Source of the DNA: Devosia beringensis
GTDB taxonomy: Bacteria > Pseudomonadota > Alphaproteobacteria > Rhizobiales > Devosiaceae
NCBI RefSeq assembly: GCF_014926585.1
Contig: NZ_CP045422.1
Span: 1,962,501 to 2,026,500, forward strand
Reading direction: 5' to 3'
Length of the DNA stretch: 64,000 nucleotides
The notes beneath the pieces were generated by a model. That model did not search any database. It saw only the letters and a list, made by a program, of their open reading frames with translations, and had not been told where the DNA came from. A program made the translations under genes and the position numbers. The number at the start of each line of letters is the position of its first letter. Within the stretch, counting starts at the first letter, position 1. Positions 40,301 through 47,607 of the stretch are shown piece after piece.

Positions 40301-41136
40301 GCACCCGCCTCATCACCGTTGCGGAACGCCTTGATGGCCTTGAGGCTCATCTCGAAGACGCCAACCATGGCGAGGTCCATGCCGATGCCTTCAAGGGCGT
40401 TCTTCACGCGGCCCTCAACGCCAGTGTCACCCGGAGCAGCAGCGAGGTATTCCGTGATGGGGTTCCGCAGCGGCTCGTACTGCTGGATGAGGTTCGAGAG
40501 GCGCTCCTCGTGGGGGTCCATTGCGAAGAACCCAGCGACGGCACCCTTGGCCACCTCGAAGCCGACACGACCAGCCTTGGTGGCCTCTGCGGCGCCTTTG
40601 AGCGGCCCCAGAAGCTTGCCCGCACCGACCAGCCCCGTGACGAACTGCGACACGTCCACCGTGAGGCTATTGACCCAGCCGTTTTCCTTTAGGTCGCCTC
40701 GGGTGGCCTCATGGGCGCGGCGGAACCACGACTTTTCCTCCTCGGCGGGCTCACCCGTGAAGAAGTCCTTGGTCTGGAACCCAGCGTCCACGATGCCAGC
40801 ACCGATGGAGTTGATGAAGCCAGCCGGGCCCTGCCGCGTCCAGTCTTCCTCGGTACCCTCAATGCGCTCCCCCATGGGGTCCACTGGTGCGGCCCCTTCG
40901 GCTACAAGGGGGGGCTGCTGTTCGGCAACGGCGGGGGCTCCTTCGGGCTGGCGGAGCTTGGCGATACGGGCGTCCACTAGGTCCAGCAATGCGGCATCAA
41001 TCGCGGGGCTTGCGTTCGGGGCGGCTTCGGTCACTTCGGCCGGAACTTGTGGCACTTCGTCGGGTGGTGAAACATCAGGCCCCTCCAGGCCCCCTTGAAG
41101 GCGGGCGTTAATCTCGTCAAATACGTTGTCAGCCAT
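37372..41136 (-). CDS. Very large phage-virion-like protein (possible DNA-ejection protein)
   Basis: 1254 residues. The first 110 are Pro/Ala-rich; then a short hydrophobic GxG segment (about 165-205), long helical stretches (280-620), further hydrophobic pieces (LLWNWTTHAVNTSTNLYMLA; FALGSTFMGVAASLALSG) and a C-terminal region with LPPQRDSFGEPIW and PSVRDMLTKMGY. Its size, helical content and this layout remind me of internal virion/ejection proteins of podoviruses and related phages. No lysozyme, transglycosylase or polymerase motif was found. It is the only structural-type gene in the island. The preceding 37216-37371 contains a C8-A-G7 hairpin (37277-37297) and no gene. Confidence 0.5.
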   Translation of the reverse strand: MADNVFDEINARLQGGLEGPDVSPPDEVPQVPAEVTEAAPNASPAIDAALLDLVDARIAKLRQPEGAPAVAEQQPPLVAEGAAPVDPMGERIEGTEEDWTRQGPAGFINSIGAGIVDAGFQTKDFFTGEPAEEEKSWFRRAHEATRGDLKENGWVNSLTVDVSQFVTGLVGAGKLLGPLKGAAEATKAGRVGFEVAKGAVAGFFAMDPHEERLSNLIQQYEPLRNPITEYLAAAPGDTGVEGRVKNALEGIGMDLAMVGVFEMSLKAIKAFRNGDEAGAQAALAQVDELQAKADLDRAARESIEGTVEAVDDMFDAAPAAKVADDMEVPTGERGTADISVSDITPAGKGDTPTGAVGDIEPIKSEASAVPLRPQDQTYKPSVEVPEDSVVRIVAAARHEAEVIDRFGSRQAALEAGEPVPRADLPWQKLNATEDVESLIASTTRSIQSQMDAAKGGSVLTDAKVRQMIDNAARHFGADPEVVMGEISKSGEAATHMVADLEASFIISRKLFDDSHALAVRIKAGMLDDFGGDPAAAYKELTRRLTAAADMMAQGASMRAAFGRGLRRQRAEFGVKAADIAKFKDLPPERLVDLLNQTGGDPAKLREMVKPSFMRRVIDEGTFLLTNNLLWNWTTHAVNTSTNLYMLAARPTEKLIGSIAMGSRGSAIRRQAMKEYAYTVYSVSDAWAGMVDAFMRADSPLAPHGNEYTGGGSRIVQPQLGWKPIKSTWDLFYNGLLSLDMAKMGQAAGATAKGAYRTGVGMPTRGLGAVDEFVQQLRYRSVVQARASVEGVDAGLKGDALRNHIKRSLEDAFDAEGRGINNAAIQEARTTTFQQDLLEGTLGKGVQNFRHNWPAAAFILPFVRTPVNVLRYATKMTPGLSYLQKEYRQMLHGKLGTEAQAHAIGQFALGSTFMGVAASLALSGKITGSGPSDLALRKQLQATGWQPYSFVFEGEDGQKTYFPIGRFDPVGMPFGMVADVVDMMVTNPGSKKSTDGIMAIGVALASGFSEKTFLMNLNQVIQAIANPGDGGENIGRYVGNLSSNLIPGSSAIKAYANGDEYMREARTFLDRTMAGMPGYSDKLPPQRDSFGEPIWRKRGLTTGGATDVVEGEHNRIILETGFGIRPPTPQKYGVDLRTVTLSDGRNAYDVYQELSAEPATGISLKEQLTKIIGSPGYARLIDGDPDLPGTKVGVLMDVVIKYRNMGEAQMIRRYPELRQMFSQGQMDHRAQLQEAQRGKQSERPSVRDMLTKMGY

Positions 41137-41679
41137 TGTGCTTCTTTCATGGAGTATCGCGGCCCGAAGCTGGTGCTTGGGGTCGGAGTGCGGTGGTCGT
41201 TATGGTGGGTGTGGTGGTTGCCTTCGGCGGCCTATTCGGAGCAGGCATCGGGTGCATTATGCGGGCGGCATTGAGCCCAATTCGCCATCGGACTCTTGGT
41301 CCAATGACTTCGATATAAGTGTTATCAAACTCCGGAAATGTGCCACTGGATGAGGGAGTAACGGGGGTGTTCGGGGGGTATCCCTCGCGGGCTTTTTCGG
41401 ACCCCATTATCCGTGGCGGTGGTGCTGGGGGCAGAACTGGGGGTAGTGACGCGGAGTAGGGCTTGCGGTAGGCAGGTCTCCTCAGACCTCATCTCCCTCC
41501 TGCTTAAGGGAGCCCGTGAGCTTGTCCGGTAAGTGTCCAGTCACACTGAGCACATACTCATGGTGGCAGACACCAGGTGTCCTACTTCGAGTATCGAAGG
41601 GATGATGGAGGTCTAATCCCTCTCTCCTCACTTGATGCAACACCGGGAGGGGGGACACCGGGAGGCCATTAGGTGGCCG
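41137..41679. other. 543-bp intergenic region with hairpins and a palindrome
   Basis: Upstream of the large gene. It contains two adjacent hairpins, AGGTCT-CCTC-AGACCT (41474-41489) and CTCCCT-8 nt-AGGGAG (41493-41512), and the palindrome GACACC-A-GGTGTC (41569-41581). A possible plus-strand reading frame for a 38-60 residue membrane peptide ends at 41318 but lacks a convincing ribosome binding site. Probably the leader and promoter of the large gene. Confidence 0.55.
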
Positions 41680-42939
41680 TTAAAGGGCCACTGCTTTGGC
41701 AGTTAACTTGAGAGCCACAGGAAACCTGAAGCCGGTAACATTGTGGGCCACTGCCTCCATGACCTCGGTGCAGACCTCCGCATGTGTATCCGCGACCAGC
41801 AGCCCATCATGTATCGGCAGAGCGACGATCCCGCGCCGGATCAACCCCAGTAAGACCGACACCATGATCTGGCTCTCAGTGAACATCAGGCGAGGCCAGA
41901 TGCCCTGCCCGAACAGGGGCGCAATGTGTGGATGCTTGGCGGCCACGGCGGCGGTGACACGGCTCCCACTCCAGCCTGCCCCAAGCTCTGACTTGAGGTC
42001 ATCGGGTAGGCGCACCATCGGCCCCTCTCGGCAGAGGAGGGCGGAGACGGCAGTCTTGGCAGCAGGGCGGGACATTCCCAGGTCTTCATAGAGGTCCCCT
42101 TCGGGCGGCTCCATGCCGGCCTCAGCGTATGCCAGGCGGGCGAACATCCCTGAGTAGTCCAGCTCGGCCACCGGATGCTCGTCTATGCGGAGTGATGCCC
42201 TCCTGTCGCGCTCCAAGCTCTGCCAGAAACCCCAGTAAAGGCGACCATGGCCATCGAACCTTGGAGGGCTGGTGCTGGAGGGGATGTGGAATTGCCGGAT
42301 GAGATGGACCGGGGGTTGCTTCTGGCCATCCATGGTGATGCTGGCCGCGTTGATGGCGCCGTTGATGGTGTCCATCTCGCCCCGAAGGCGGTGGGTCTCT
42401 GCCGTGTCCTGATAGTCCACCAAGACCTTCACCTTGGCGCGTGGCACGGGCGCCTTGATGTAGATGCTTTCCGCCCCCTCAAGGCGGCCAAGGGCAGGAC
42501 TAGCCCCAAGTGGGGACAGATGGTGCCGGAGCCGCTCGGTCGGCCCCAGCGTGGTCCTGAGTCCATTGTAGGTGCCGGCCACACGGTCCAGATACCCGAG
42601 TTGTTCCAGCGTCCCCACTACGGCCATGAAGGTCTTGGGAGGAAACTGGTGGCGCATGTAGCGGTTGTGCTTGGGGCGGCGTGTCGAGATGATGAGTCGG
42701 GACCCCTCCGGGCGATAGGCTGCAAGGAGCGCGAGGTTGGCCAGGAGGTTCGCCACCATGTCCTGCCTCCGGGTTGCGGCGTCTTGGCGGACCCTCTCAG
42801 GCCGTGGCGTGGCCGCTTCCACCTCAAGGAACAACCGTTTGGAGAGCTGCCAGAGGGCACGGGATGAGGGGATGAGCCAGCTGTCATAATGCAGGTCGGC
42901 CGCGCTCTCCGCTCTTTCCACATCGTCCGCACTACTCAT
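41680..42939 (-). CDS. Replication protein with family-A-polymerase-like palm motifs
   Basis: 419 residues from ATG 42939, which overlaps the stop of the upstream gene by eight bases (AATGAGTAG), implying coupling. Residues about 95-145 look like a winged helix (TFMAVVGTLEQLGYLDR, then RTTLGPTERL). The C-terminal half has VAELDYSGMFARLAYAEAG (Asp 261), like motif A DYS of DNA polymerase I; RPAAKTAVSALL (Arg 291, Lys 295), like the motif B helix; and VALPIHDGLLVA (His 377, Asp 378), like motif C. A 3'-5' exonuclease is absent. It probably replicates or primes the excised element. Many genomes hold similar unnamed proteins. The assignment rests on motif order and spacing. Confidence 0.65.
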   Translation of the reverse strand: MSSADDVERAESAADLHYDSWLIPSSRALWQLSKRLFLEVEAATPRPERVRQDAATRRQDMVANLLANLALLAAYRPEGSRLIISTRRPKHNRYMRHQFPPKTFMAVVGTLEQLGYLDRVAGTYNGLRTTLGPTERLRHHLSPLGASPALGRLEGAESIYIKAPVPRAKVKVLVDYQDTAETHRLRGEMDTINGAINAASITMDGQKQPPVHLIRQFHIPSSTSPPRFDGHGRLYWGFWQSLERDRRASLRIDEHPVAELDYSGMFARLAYAEAGMEPPEGDLYEDLGMSRPAAKTAVSALLCREGPMVRLPDDLKSELGAGWSGSRVTAAVAAKHPHIAPLFGQGIWPRLMFTESQIMVSVLLGLIRRGIVALPIHDGLLVADTHAEVCTEVMEAVAHNVTGFRFPVALKLTAKAVAL

Positions 42940-43528
42940 TGCGTTCGGCAAGGGGGTTCGGGGTGCTGCCGTCTTCGAGCATCCACCAGTCGGGATGATC
43001 CTTGCGGTGGCTGGGGAACTCAACGGCCCTCTCACGGGCAACCCATAGGGCCCGCTGTGCAAGGCGCTGGGCGGTGTCGTAATCACCCGGCTCCTCACCT
43101 CCACCGAATGCTTGAAGGTGCCACTCACCACGCCTCAGGGCCGCCTCCACCGAGTCGAACAGGGCGTAGGCTGCAAAGGGAGTACGCTTGTTCTTGCCGG
43201 ACCTCATGCCTCCGTTAAGCCGGGCAGCGGGGACATGCTTTAGGGCGTCCATCCCATTGGACCACACCAAGAGCTGCGGTGAGGCTTCGCGGTGGAGGGT
43301 GAGGAGGTGTTGGACCATTGCCGCCCGCGCCATGTCATCGGACTTCGCGTAGCCCGCCAGCCAGTGCGGAGAGACCCCGGAAAGGCTTCGGACCACGGCG
43401 GCGACGCCCACGGCCCCCATGCTGCCGTCTAGTGATTGGGACACCGGGCGGGCCACTGCAAGGACGGCTTGAGGGGTATCGGGTGTAGGCATTGGGTTGG
43501 GCGCAAAGGATTGCTGGGAGGCGGGCAT
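42932..43528 (-). CDS. Hypothetical protein, 198 residues, upstream of the polymerase-like gene
   Basis: From ATG 43528, with GGAAGG five bases upstream. The N-terminus is Pro/Gln-rich; about 45-130 is helical (AVVRSLSGVSPHWLAGYAKS and MVQHLLTLHREASPQLLVW); the tail is rich in charged residues and Trp. No family recognised. The overlap with the polymerase-like gene and shared promoter point to a replication accessory, such as an initiator or helicase loader; that is inference. Confidence 0.65.
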   Translation of the reverse strand: MPASQQSFAPNPMPTPDTPQAVLAVARPVSQSLDGSMGAVGVAAVVRSLSGVSPHWLAGYAKSDDMARAAMVQHLLTLHREASPQLLVWSNGMDALKHVPAARLNGGMRSGKNKRTPFAAYALFDSVEAALRRGEWHLQAFGGGEEPGDYDTAQRLAQRALWVARERAVEFPSHRKDHPDWWMLEDGSTPNPLAERNE

Positions 43529-43623
43529 GATGCCTTCCTTTCGGGAGTGTGGGTGATGGGAGGTGAGGGGGTCTAGGGAGAGGTTCCGTGCGCAGCCACG
43601 CCGGGATCGGACACTGATGGTAC

Positions 43624-44036
43624 GACGCTTAAGGGCCAAACCCTTGGGCCACTAAAAGCAACAGGGAGGGGGACTTAACGGCCACACCAGTCGGAGTCTG
43701 GAGGCTGATCTTATATCTGGATGGACGCCTATCACGATATCCGCTCAATCAGATACCGGGGCGTTATCAGACCCCTATGTAATTTGCTCAGTGCCGTTCT
43801 CTATTGGGAGCCTATTCTAACAGACGCCCCATTGGTGCTGGTCTTCATATGGACGCCTGTTTCTAATAGACGCCCAATTGATGCCAACTTTCTTATGGAA
43901 GGCCAATTGAAGTAAGGCGGCCTACCAAGTGGCTACCCGTTATGAGATAGACGCCTGTTTCATATGGGAGGAAAACCGCCTGTTGCTCTATTGGACGCTT
44001 AATTCCCTTCCTGCTCTATCAGATAGCTACCTATTG
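43624..44036. repeat. Iteron-like tract, candidate origin or excision control region
   Basis: A degenerate repeat with core GACGCC or GACGCT, usually preceded by TAT/TAA and a purine pair, occurs at 43624, 43724, 43822, 43852, 43869, 43949 and 43993. Weaker relatives (CAGACCCCTAT at 43768, GGGAGCCTATT at 43806, GGAAGGCCAATTG at 43897, CAGATAGCTACC at 44020) fill the gaps. The tract is AT-richer than the island and holds no credible gene. It sits between the integrase and the replication operon. A 10-bp sequence TTAACGGCCA (43675-43684) recurs inverted at 41674-41683, at the other end of that operon. Confidence 0.65.
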
Positions 44037-44048
44037 CGCCGCACAGCC

Positions 44049-45065
44049 TCACACCCCCGGTGTCAATCGCTCGGGCAACTTTGCAAGGACTGACCCTGGG
44101 GCGGCATGGGCGTAGCGGAACAACTGGCCGATGGTCTTGTGGCCGCTGATGGATGCCACCTCAGGGACGGTGAGCCCCACCTCAAACAGCCGGGAGATGG
44201 CCTCGTGTCGCAAGTCGTGAAACCTGAGGTCCACCACCTGGGCCCGCCGGACCAATGCCCGCCAGCTAGAGTGCAGCGTCACGACTGCGATGGGGAACAC
44301 CAGCCGGCCATCAGTATCTCCGTGCAGTTTGGCCGCCTCGTGCAGTGCCTCAATGGCCCCGCGTGTGAGGGGGATGGTGCGGCCGATACCGGCTTTCGCC
44401 TCTCGTATGCTTGCAGTGCGCCGGGCTAGGTCCACATCGCGCCAGACCAGTGAGAGTAGCTCTCCCCGGCGCATTGCCGTCTCCAAGGCGAAGCGGATCA
44501 CCGGGAGCGTCAACGGATTGGTGTCCGGTCTTACTGATCCTTGGAGCCGCGCCCATTCGGTGCCACTAAGTCGGCGCTGGCGGGTGTTGTCTCCGGTGGG
44601 CAGCTTAAGGCCGACCAACGGGTTCGCCTTCAGCGGAACATCCCAGTCTGTCATTGCCTTGGTCAGGACCGCTTGGATGGTCATCAACTGTCTGCGCACA
44701 GAGGCCGGCTTCACCCTCGCCAGTCGGGCATCACGGAATGCAGCAAAGTCGGACCTGGAGAGGCCTCCAAGGGGCAGCTTGCAGATCGGATGGCGGAGGA
44801 AGGCATTGAGCATCACCACTTCCGTTCGGGCGCCCTTCTTTCGCGGGGTCTCATTGTCGCGATAGCGGGTCACGAGGTCTTCCAGCGTGGTGGACCTGAG
44901 GTCGTGCCTCTTGGGCTCCAGCTCTTGGCGGTCGGCCCTGACCTCCATCGTTCGTGCCCATTCCTTTGCGTCGGCCAGCCTGGTGAATGTCTGTGCTTGA
45001 GGTTCAAATCCCTGCCGTCTGACTTGGGCCTGGTACTTGCCGTTTCGCTTGCGGATGGACGCCAT
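44049..45065 (-). CDS. Tyrosine integrase of the island
   Basis: 338 residues from ATG 45065 (MASIRKRNGKYQAQVRRQGF), an arm-binding N-terminus of the Arc/AP2-like type, then a SAM-like core-binding domain (about 60-155) and the catalytic domain. Catalytic residues: Arg in TAMRRGEL (199), His-x-x-Arg in FHDLRHEA (283, 286), His in SGHKTIG (309) and Tyr in FRYAHAA (318). It reads inward from the right attachment site, 135 bp away. Confidence 0.93.
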   Translation of the reverse strand: MASIRKRNGKYQAQVRRQGFEPQAQTFTRLADAKEWARTMEVRADRQELEPKRHDLRSTTLEDLVTRYRDNETPRKKGARTEVVMLNAFLRHPICKLPLGGLSRSDFAAFRDARLARVKPASVRRQLMTIQAVLTKAMTDWDVPLKANPLVGLKLPTGDNTRQRRLSGTEWARLQGSVRPDTNPLTLPVIRFALETAMRRGELLSLVWRDVDLARRTASIREAKAGIGRTIPLTRGAIEALHEAAKLHGDTDGRLVFPIAVVTLHSSWRALVRRAQVVDLRFHDLRHEAISRLFEVGLTVPEVASISGHKTIGQLFRYAHAAPGSVLAKLPERLTPGV

Positions 45066-45199
45066 GTGGGAACCGTTTGCTGTGACAACGCTGTGACAGC
45101 AGTGGGTATTTCCAGTTCGGCAGGCCACCGGATCGGCGCAAAGACGTTGTGCGACAACACCTTATGGCAACAGAGAGGAGGCTCTAGGTACAATCCCGC

Positions 45200-45271
45200 C
45201 CGCACTCGAAATGCGGCATGGGGGCAACTCCATCGGGGGTTCAAATCCCTCTCTCTCCGCCATCGATCCTT
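45200..45271. repeat. attR: right copy of the 72-bp direct repeat
   Basis: Identical to 31273-31344, carrying the 3' 63 nt of tRNA-Ser plus 9 bp. The bases to its left differ from the tRNA 5' half, so this copy is not a functional tRNA. Confidence 0.95.
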
Positions 45272-45349
45272 CCTGACGCCAGATTTGCAGCGATATGCCC
45301 CGCCTGTGCGGTCGCTGTCGGGTGCACGCGCGCCAGCCCGCGCATGACA

Positions 45350-45373
45350 AAGGGACGGCGTGCGCCGTCCCTT
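45350..45373 (-). terminator. Terminator hairpin after the chemoreceptor gene
   Basis: Perfect 11-bp stem AAGGGACGGCG with a 2-nt loop; minus-strand reading ends in CCCTTTGT. It lies 56 bp after the stop at 45429. Confidence 0.7.
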
Positions 45374-45428
45374 CCACTATCGGTCAGACCTGACTTGAAC
45401 GGCCAGGTCGCGTTGGCGCCGGCGCGCG

Positions 45429-47174
45429 TTAGCGGCGGAAGCCGCTGGCGGCCTGGCGTAGGTGCTGGACGTCCCGGTCGGGCAGCGTGCTGCGCGATCG
45501 GGCCGGGGCAGCGCCATCGGTCTTGAACACTTCGACGATCCGGTCGATCTCGCGGGCCTGATCCTCGGTCTGGGTGATGGCGGCGTTGGTCTGTTCGACA
45601 AGGGCCGCATTGTGCTGGGTCATCTGGTCGATCTGGCGCACGGCGCCCGAGACTTCCTCGATGGCCGAGGCCTGTTCGCGGCTGTTGCGGGCAATGCCTT
45701 CCATCAGGGTATTGTTGGCGCGGGCGGCCTCCATCATGGCTGCCAGCTTGCTGGCCGCTTCCGCCACCAGCTTGGTGCCTGCGCCCACTTCGCCGGCAGA
45801 AGCCTCGACCAGGGTCTTCACATCGGCCGAAGCCTGGGCGGCGGACTGGGCCAGACGGCGCACCTCGACGGCGACCACCGCAAAGCCCTGGCCGGCATCG
45901 CCGGCGCGGGCGGCTTCCACCGAGGCGTTCAGCGCCAGCAGGTTGGTCTGGAAGGCGATATCGTCGATCAGCCCGATGATATTGGAGATCTTGGACGAGG
46001 ATTCGGTGATGCGGGACATGGCGTCATTGGCCTGGCGCATGACGGCGCCGCCCTCTTCGCCGACCTGGTTGACCTTTTGCGCATTGGTATTGGCGTCGCG
46101 GGCCCGATCGGCGTTTTCCAGCACGGTCGCCGCCAGCTGCTCGATGGCGGCCGAGGTCTCCTCGATGGTCGCGGCCTGCTTGGTGGTGCGTTCTGAGAGG
46201 TCATTGGTGCCGATGACGATCTCGCTGGTGGCGGACCGCATGCTGGAAATGGCGCTGCGCAGCCCGCTCATGATGGTGGTCAGCGTATCGGCGAGCGCAT
46301 TGGTATCAGCCTGCAGCGTGGCGAAGGCGCCCTGATACTGGCCGCTCATGCGAGCCCGCAGATCGGCATTGGCCAGGCTGGACAGCACGCGGGCGGTTTC
46401 GCCCAGGCTGCCGCCCACGGTTTCGATCAGACCGTTGATCGAGGTGGCCAGATTGGCCAGTTCGGGGTCCTTGTAGCTGGTTTCGATACGGGCCGAGAAA
46501 TCGCCCTGGCCGGCGGCGTCGACCACGCGGTTGAAATCGCTGGAGAGCTGCTGCATCGTCGCCTGGCGCTCCTGGCGGCCCGTCGCGGTGGTGCGCTGGA
46601 CTTCGTCGGCCAGCAGTTCGGCTTCCTGCGCGCTGGTCTGGGCCTGCTCCGAGCGTTCGTCGGAGATTTGCAGCAGATGCTGGGTGTTGACGGTCATCCA
46701 GATCAGGCTGACGGTCTCGATGATCAGGATCACGGCATGCAGCAGGACCCGGGTAAAGCCGCCGCCGCCATAGAAGATCAGGTCGTCCAGGGTCATGCCC
46801 AGCACCAGATGGTGCACGGCGACCAGGGCGGCGCCTAGGATGATGGCCTTGGTGTCGTAGAGCAGGGCGCAGACGGCGAGCCCGGCAAAGAAGGCCATGT
46901 GAATGTCGGTCTGCAGCGGCTGGCCGCGGGCGGCGATCAGCAGGGCCATGACCTCGGCCATCATGACGGCGACCGCCATGTAGCGGAAGGTGGCCGACTG
47001 CCGGTTGACAAAGAAGGTGGTGAGCAGGGCGGCCAGGCCCAGCGCGGCCAGCGTGCCGGCCAGGCTGAAGTCGCCGTGAAAGACCATTTCGAGGATGATG
47101 GCGATGGCGGCCATGATGGCGGCGAGGCCGGCCACCAGGATAGATGCGCGACTGCGGATGGTATCGAGGGTCAT
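45429..47174 (-). CDS. Methyl-accepting chemotaxis protein with multi-pass membrane sensor
   Basis: 581 residues from ATG 47174. The first 185 residues form about six hydrophobic segments with almost no periplasmic loop, so the sensor is probably the membrane domain itself (cue such as membrane state, ions or a lipophilic ligand). HAMP-like and signalling domains follow, with tip [20 protein letters not shown]. Its start overlaps the stop of a small upstream gene by four bases. The signalling part is very like those of the two receptors at 12-17 kb. Confidence 0.9.
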   Translation of the reverse strand: MTLDTIRSRASILVAGLAAIMAAIAIILEMVFHGDFSLAGTLAALGLAALLTTFFVNRQSATFRYMAVAVMMAEVMALLIAARGQPLQTDIHMAFFAGLAVCALLYDTKAIILGAALVAVHHLVLGMTLDDLIFYGGGGFTRVLLHAVILIIETVSLIWMTVNTQHLLQISDERSEQAQTSAQEAELLADEVQRTTATGRQERQATMQQLSSDFNRVVDAAGQGDFSARIETSYKDPELANLATSINGLIETVGGSLGETARVLSSLANADLRARMSGQYQGAFATLQADTNALADTLTTIMSGLRSAISSMRSATSEIVIGTNDLSERTTKQAATIEETSAAIEQLAATVLENADRARDANTNAQKVNQVGEEGGAVMRQANDAMSRITESSSKISNIIGLIDDIAFQTNLLALNASVEAARAGDAGQGFAVVAVEVRRLAQSAAQASADVKTLVEASAGEVGAGTKLVAEAASKLAAMMEAARANNTLMEGIARNSREQASAIEEVSGAVRQIDQMTQHNAALVEQTNAAITQTEDQAREIDRIVEVFKTDGAAPARSRSTLPDRDVQHLRQAASGFRR

Positions 47175-47479
47175 GTTGTCTCGTGATCGAGTTGGGGCGC
47201 ACAAAGCCCGGTGGCGTTGAGAAAGAACAGAGCGCCCAGATCTCGGGCGCGCTCCTGGAAGCCGGCATCGCCGGCATAGGCGACCACCACATTAGGCAGT
47301 TTGGTCGGGGCAACGGCGTAGCCGCCCGCGGCGCGGACGATGGACCAGGCGGTTGCTTCGCTGGTGAAGGGCGGGAAGGCCACGGCCATTTGGCCCCGGT
47401 CGGCGGGGGCGAGCAGATAGGCGCTCACCAGCAGCACCGACAGGCCCGAAAAAAGCAAAGCAGGCGCAAGCTGTCGCAC
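47171..47479 (-). CDS. Small signal-anchored protein coupled to the chemoreceptor
   Basis: 102 residues. One N-terminal hydrophobic segment (about 5-25) then a periplasmic domain of about 75 residues containing [18 protein letters not shown]. No family recognised. The ATGA overlap with the chemoreceptor gene suggests they are made together, so it might present a ligand or modulate the receptor. Confidence 0.7.
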   Translation of the reverse strand: MRQLAPALLFSGLSVLLVSAYLLAPADRGQMAVAFPPFTSEATAWSIVRAAGGYAVAPTKLPNVVVAYAGDAGFQERARDLGALFFLNATGLCAPQLDHETT

Positions 47480-47607
47480 AATCGGTCCCCGGAGATGCCC
47501 AAAATGCTTGAATTATAGGCAGCAGCTTTCGCCCGAAATGGTTACCAATTCGATTAAATTCCGGCGGAACGAAAAATACAGTGTGTTTGGCTGGCGAGGC
47601 GTTGTGG

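Larger units (their letters stand above)
31273..45271. mobile_element. Integrated satellite-like genomic island at tRNA-Ser
   Basis: A 72-bp perfect direct repeat bounds the region. It holds a tyrosine integrase at the right end, a family-A-polymerase-like replication protein, an iteron-like tract, a serine recombinase, one very large phage-virion-like protein, and a left-hand cargo of regulator, membrane protein, HEPN-like protein and a disrupted NDT/TIR-like gene. Housekeeping genes flank it on both sides. No terminase, portal, capsid, tail or lysis genes were seen, and no conjugation genes, so transfer would need a helper. Confidence 0.88.

Noticed and set aside
41136..41318. Small membrane peptide (38-60 residues) on the plus strand
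   Set aside because: Hydrophobic stretch present, but no ribosome binding site and the start is ambiguous; kept only as a remark in the intergenic entry.
43721..43915. 64-residue open frame in the gap beside the integrase
   Set aside because: Made of the GACGCC repeats; no ribosome binding site; better explained as a repeat tract.
45186..45262. Second serine tRNA gene
   Set aside because: Only the 3' 63 nt match the tRNA; the acceptor 5' strand and D arm are missing. It is the right attachment site.
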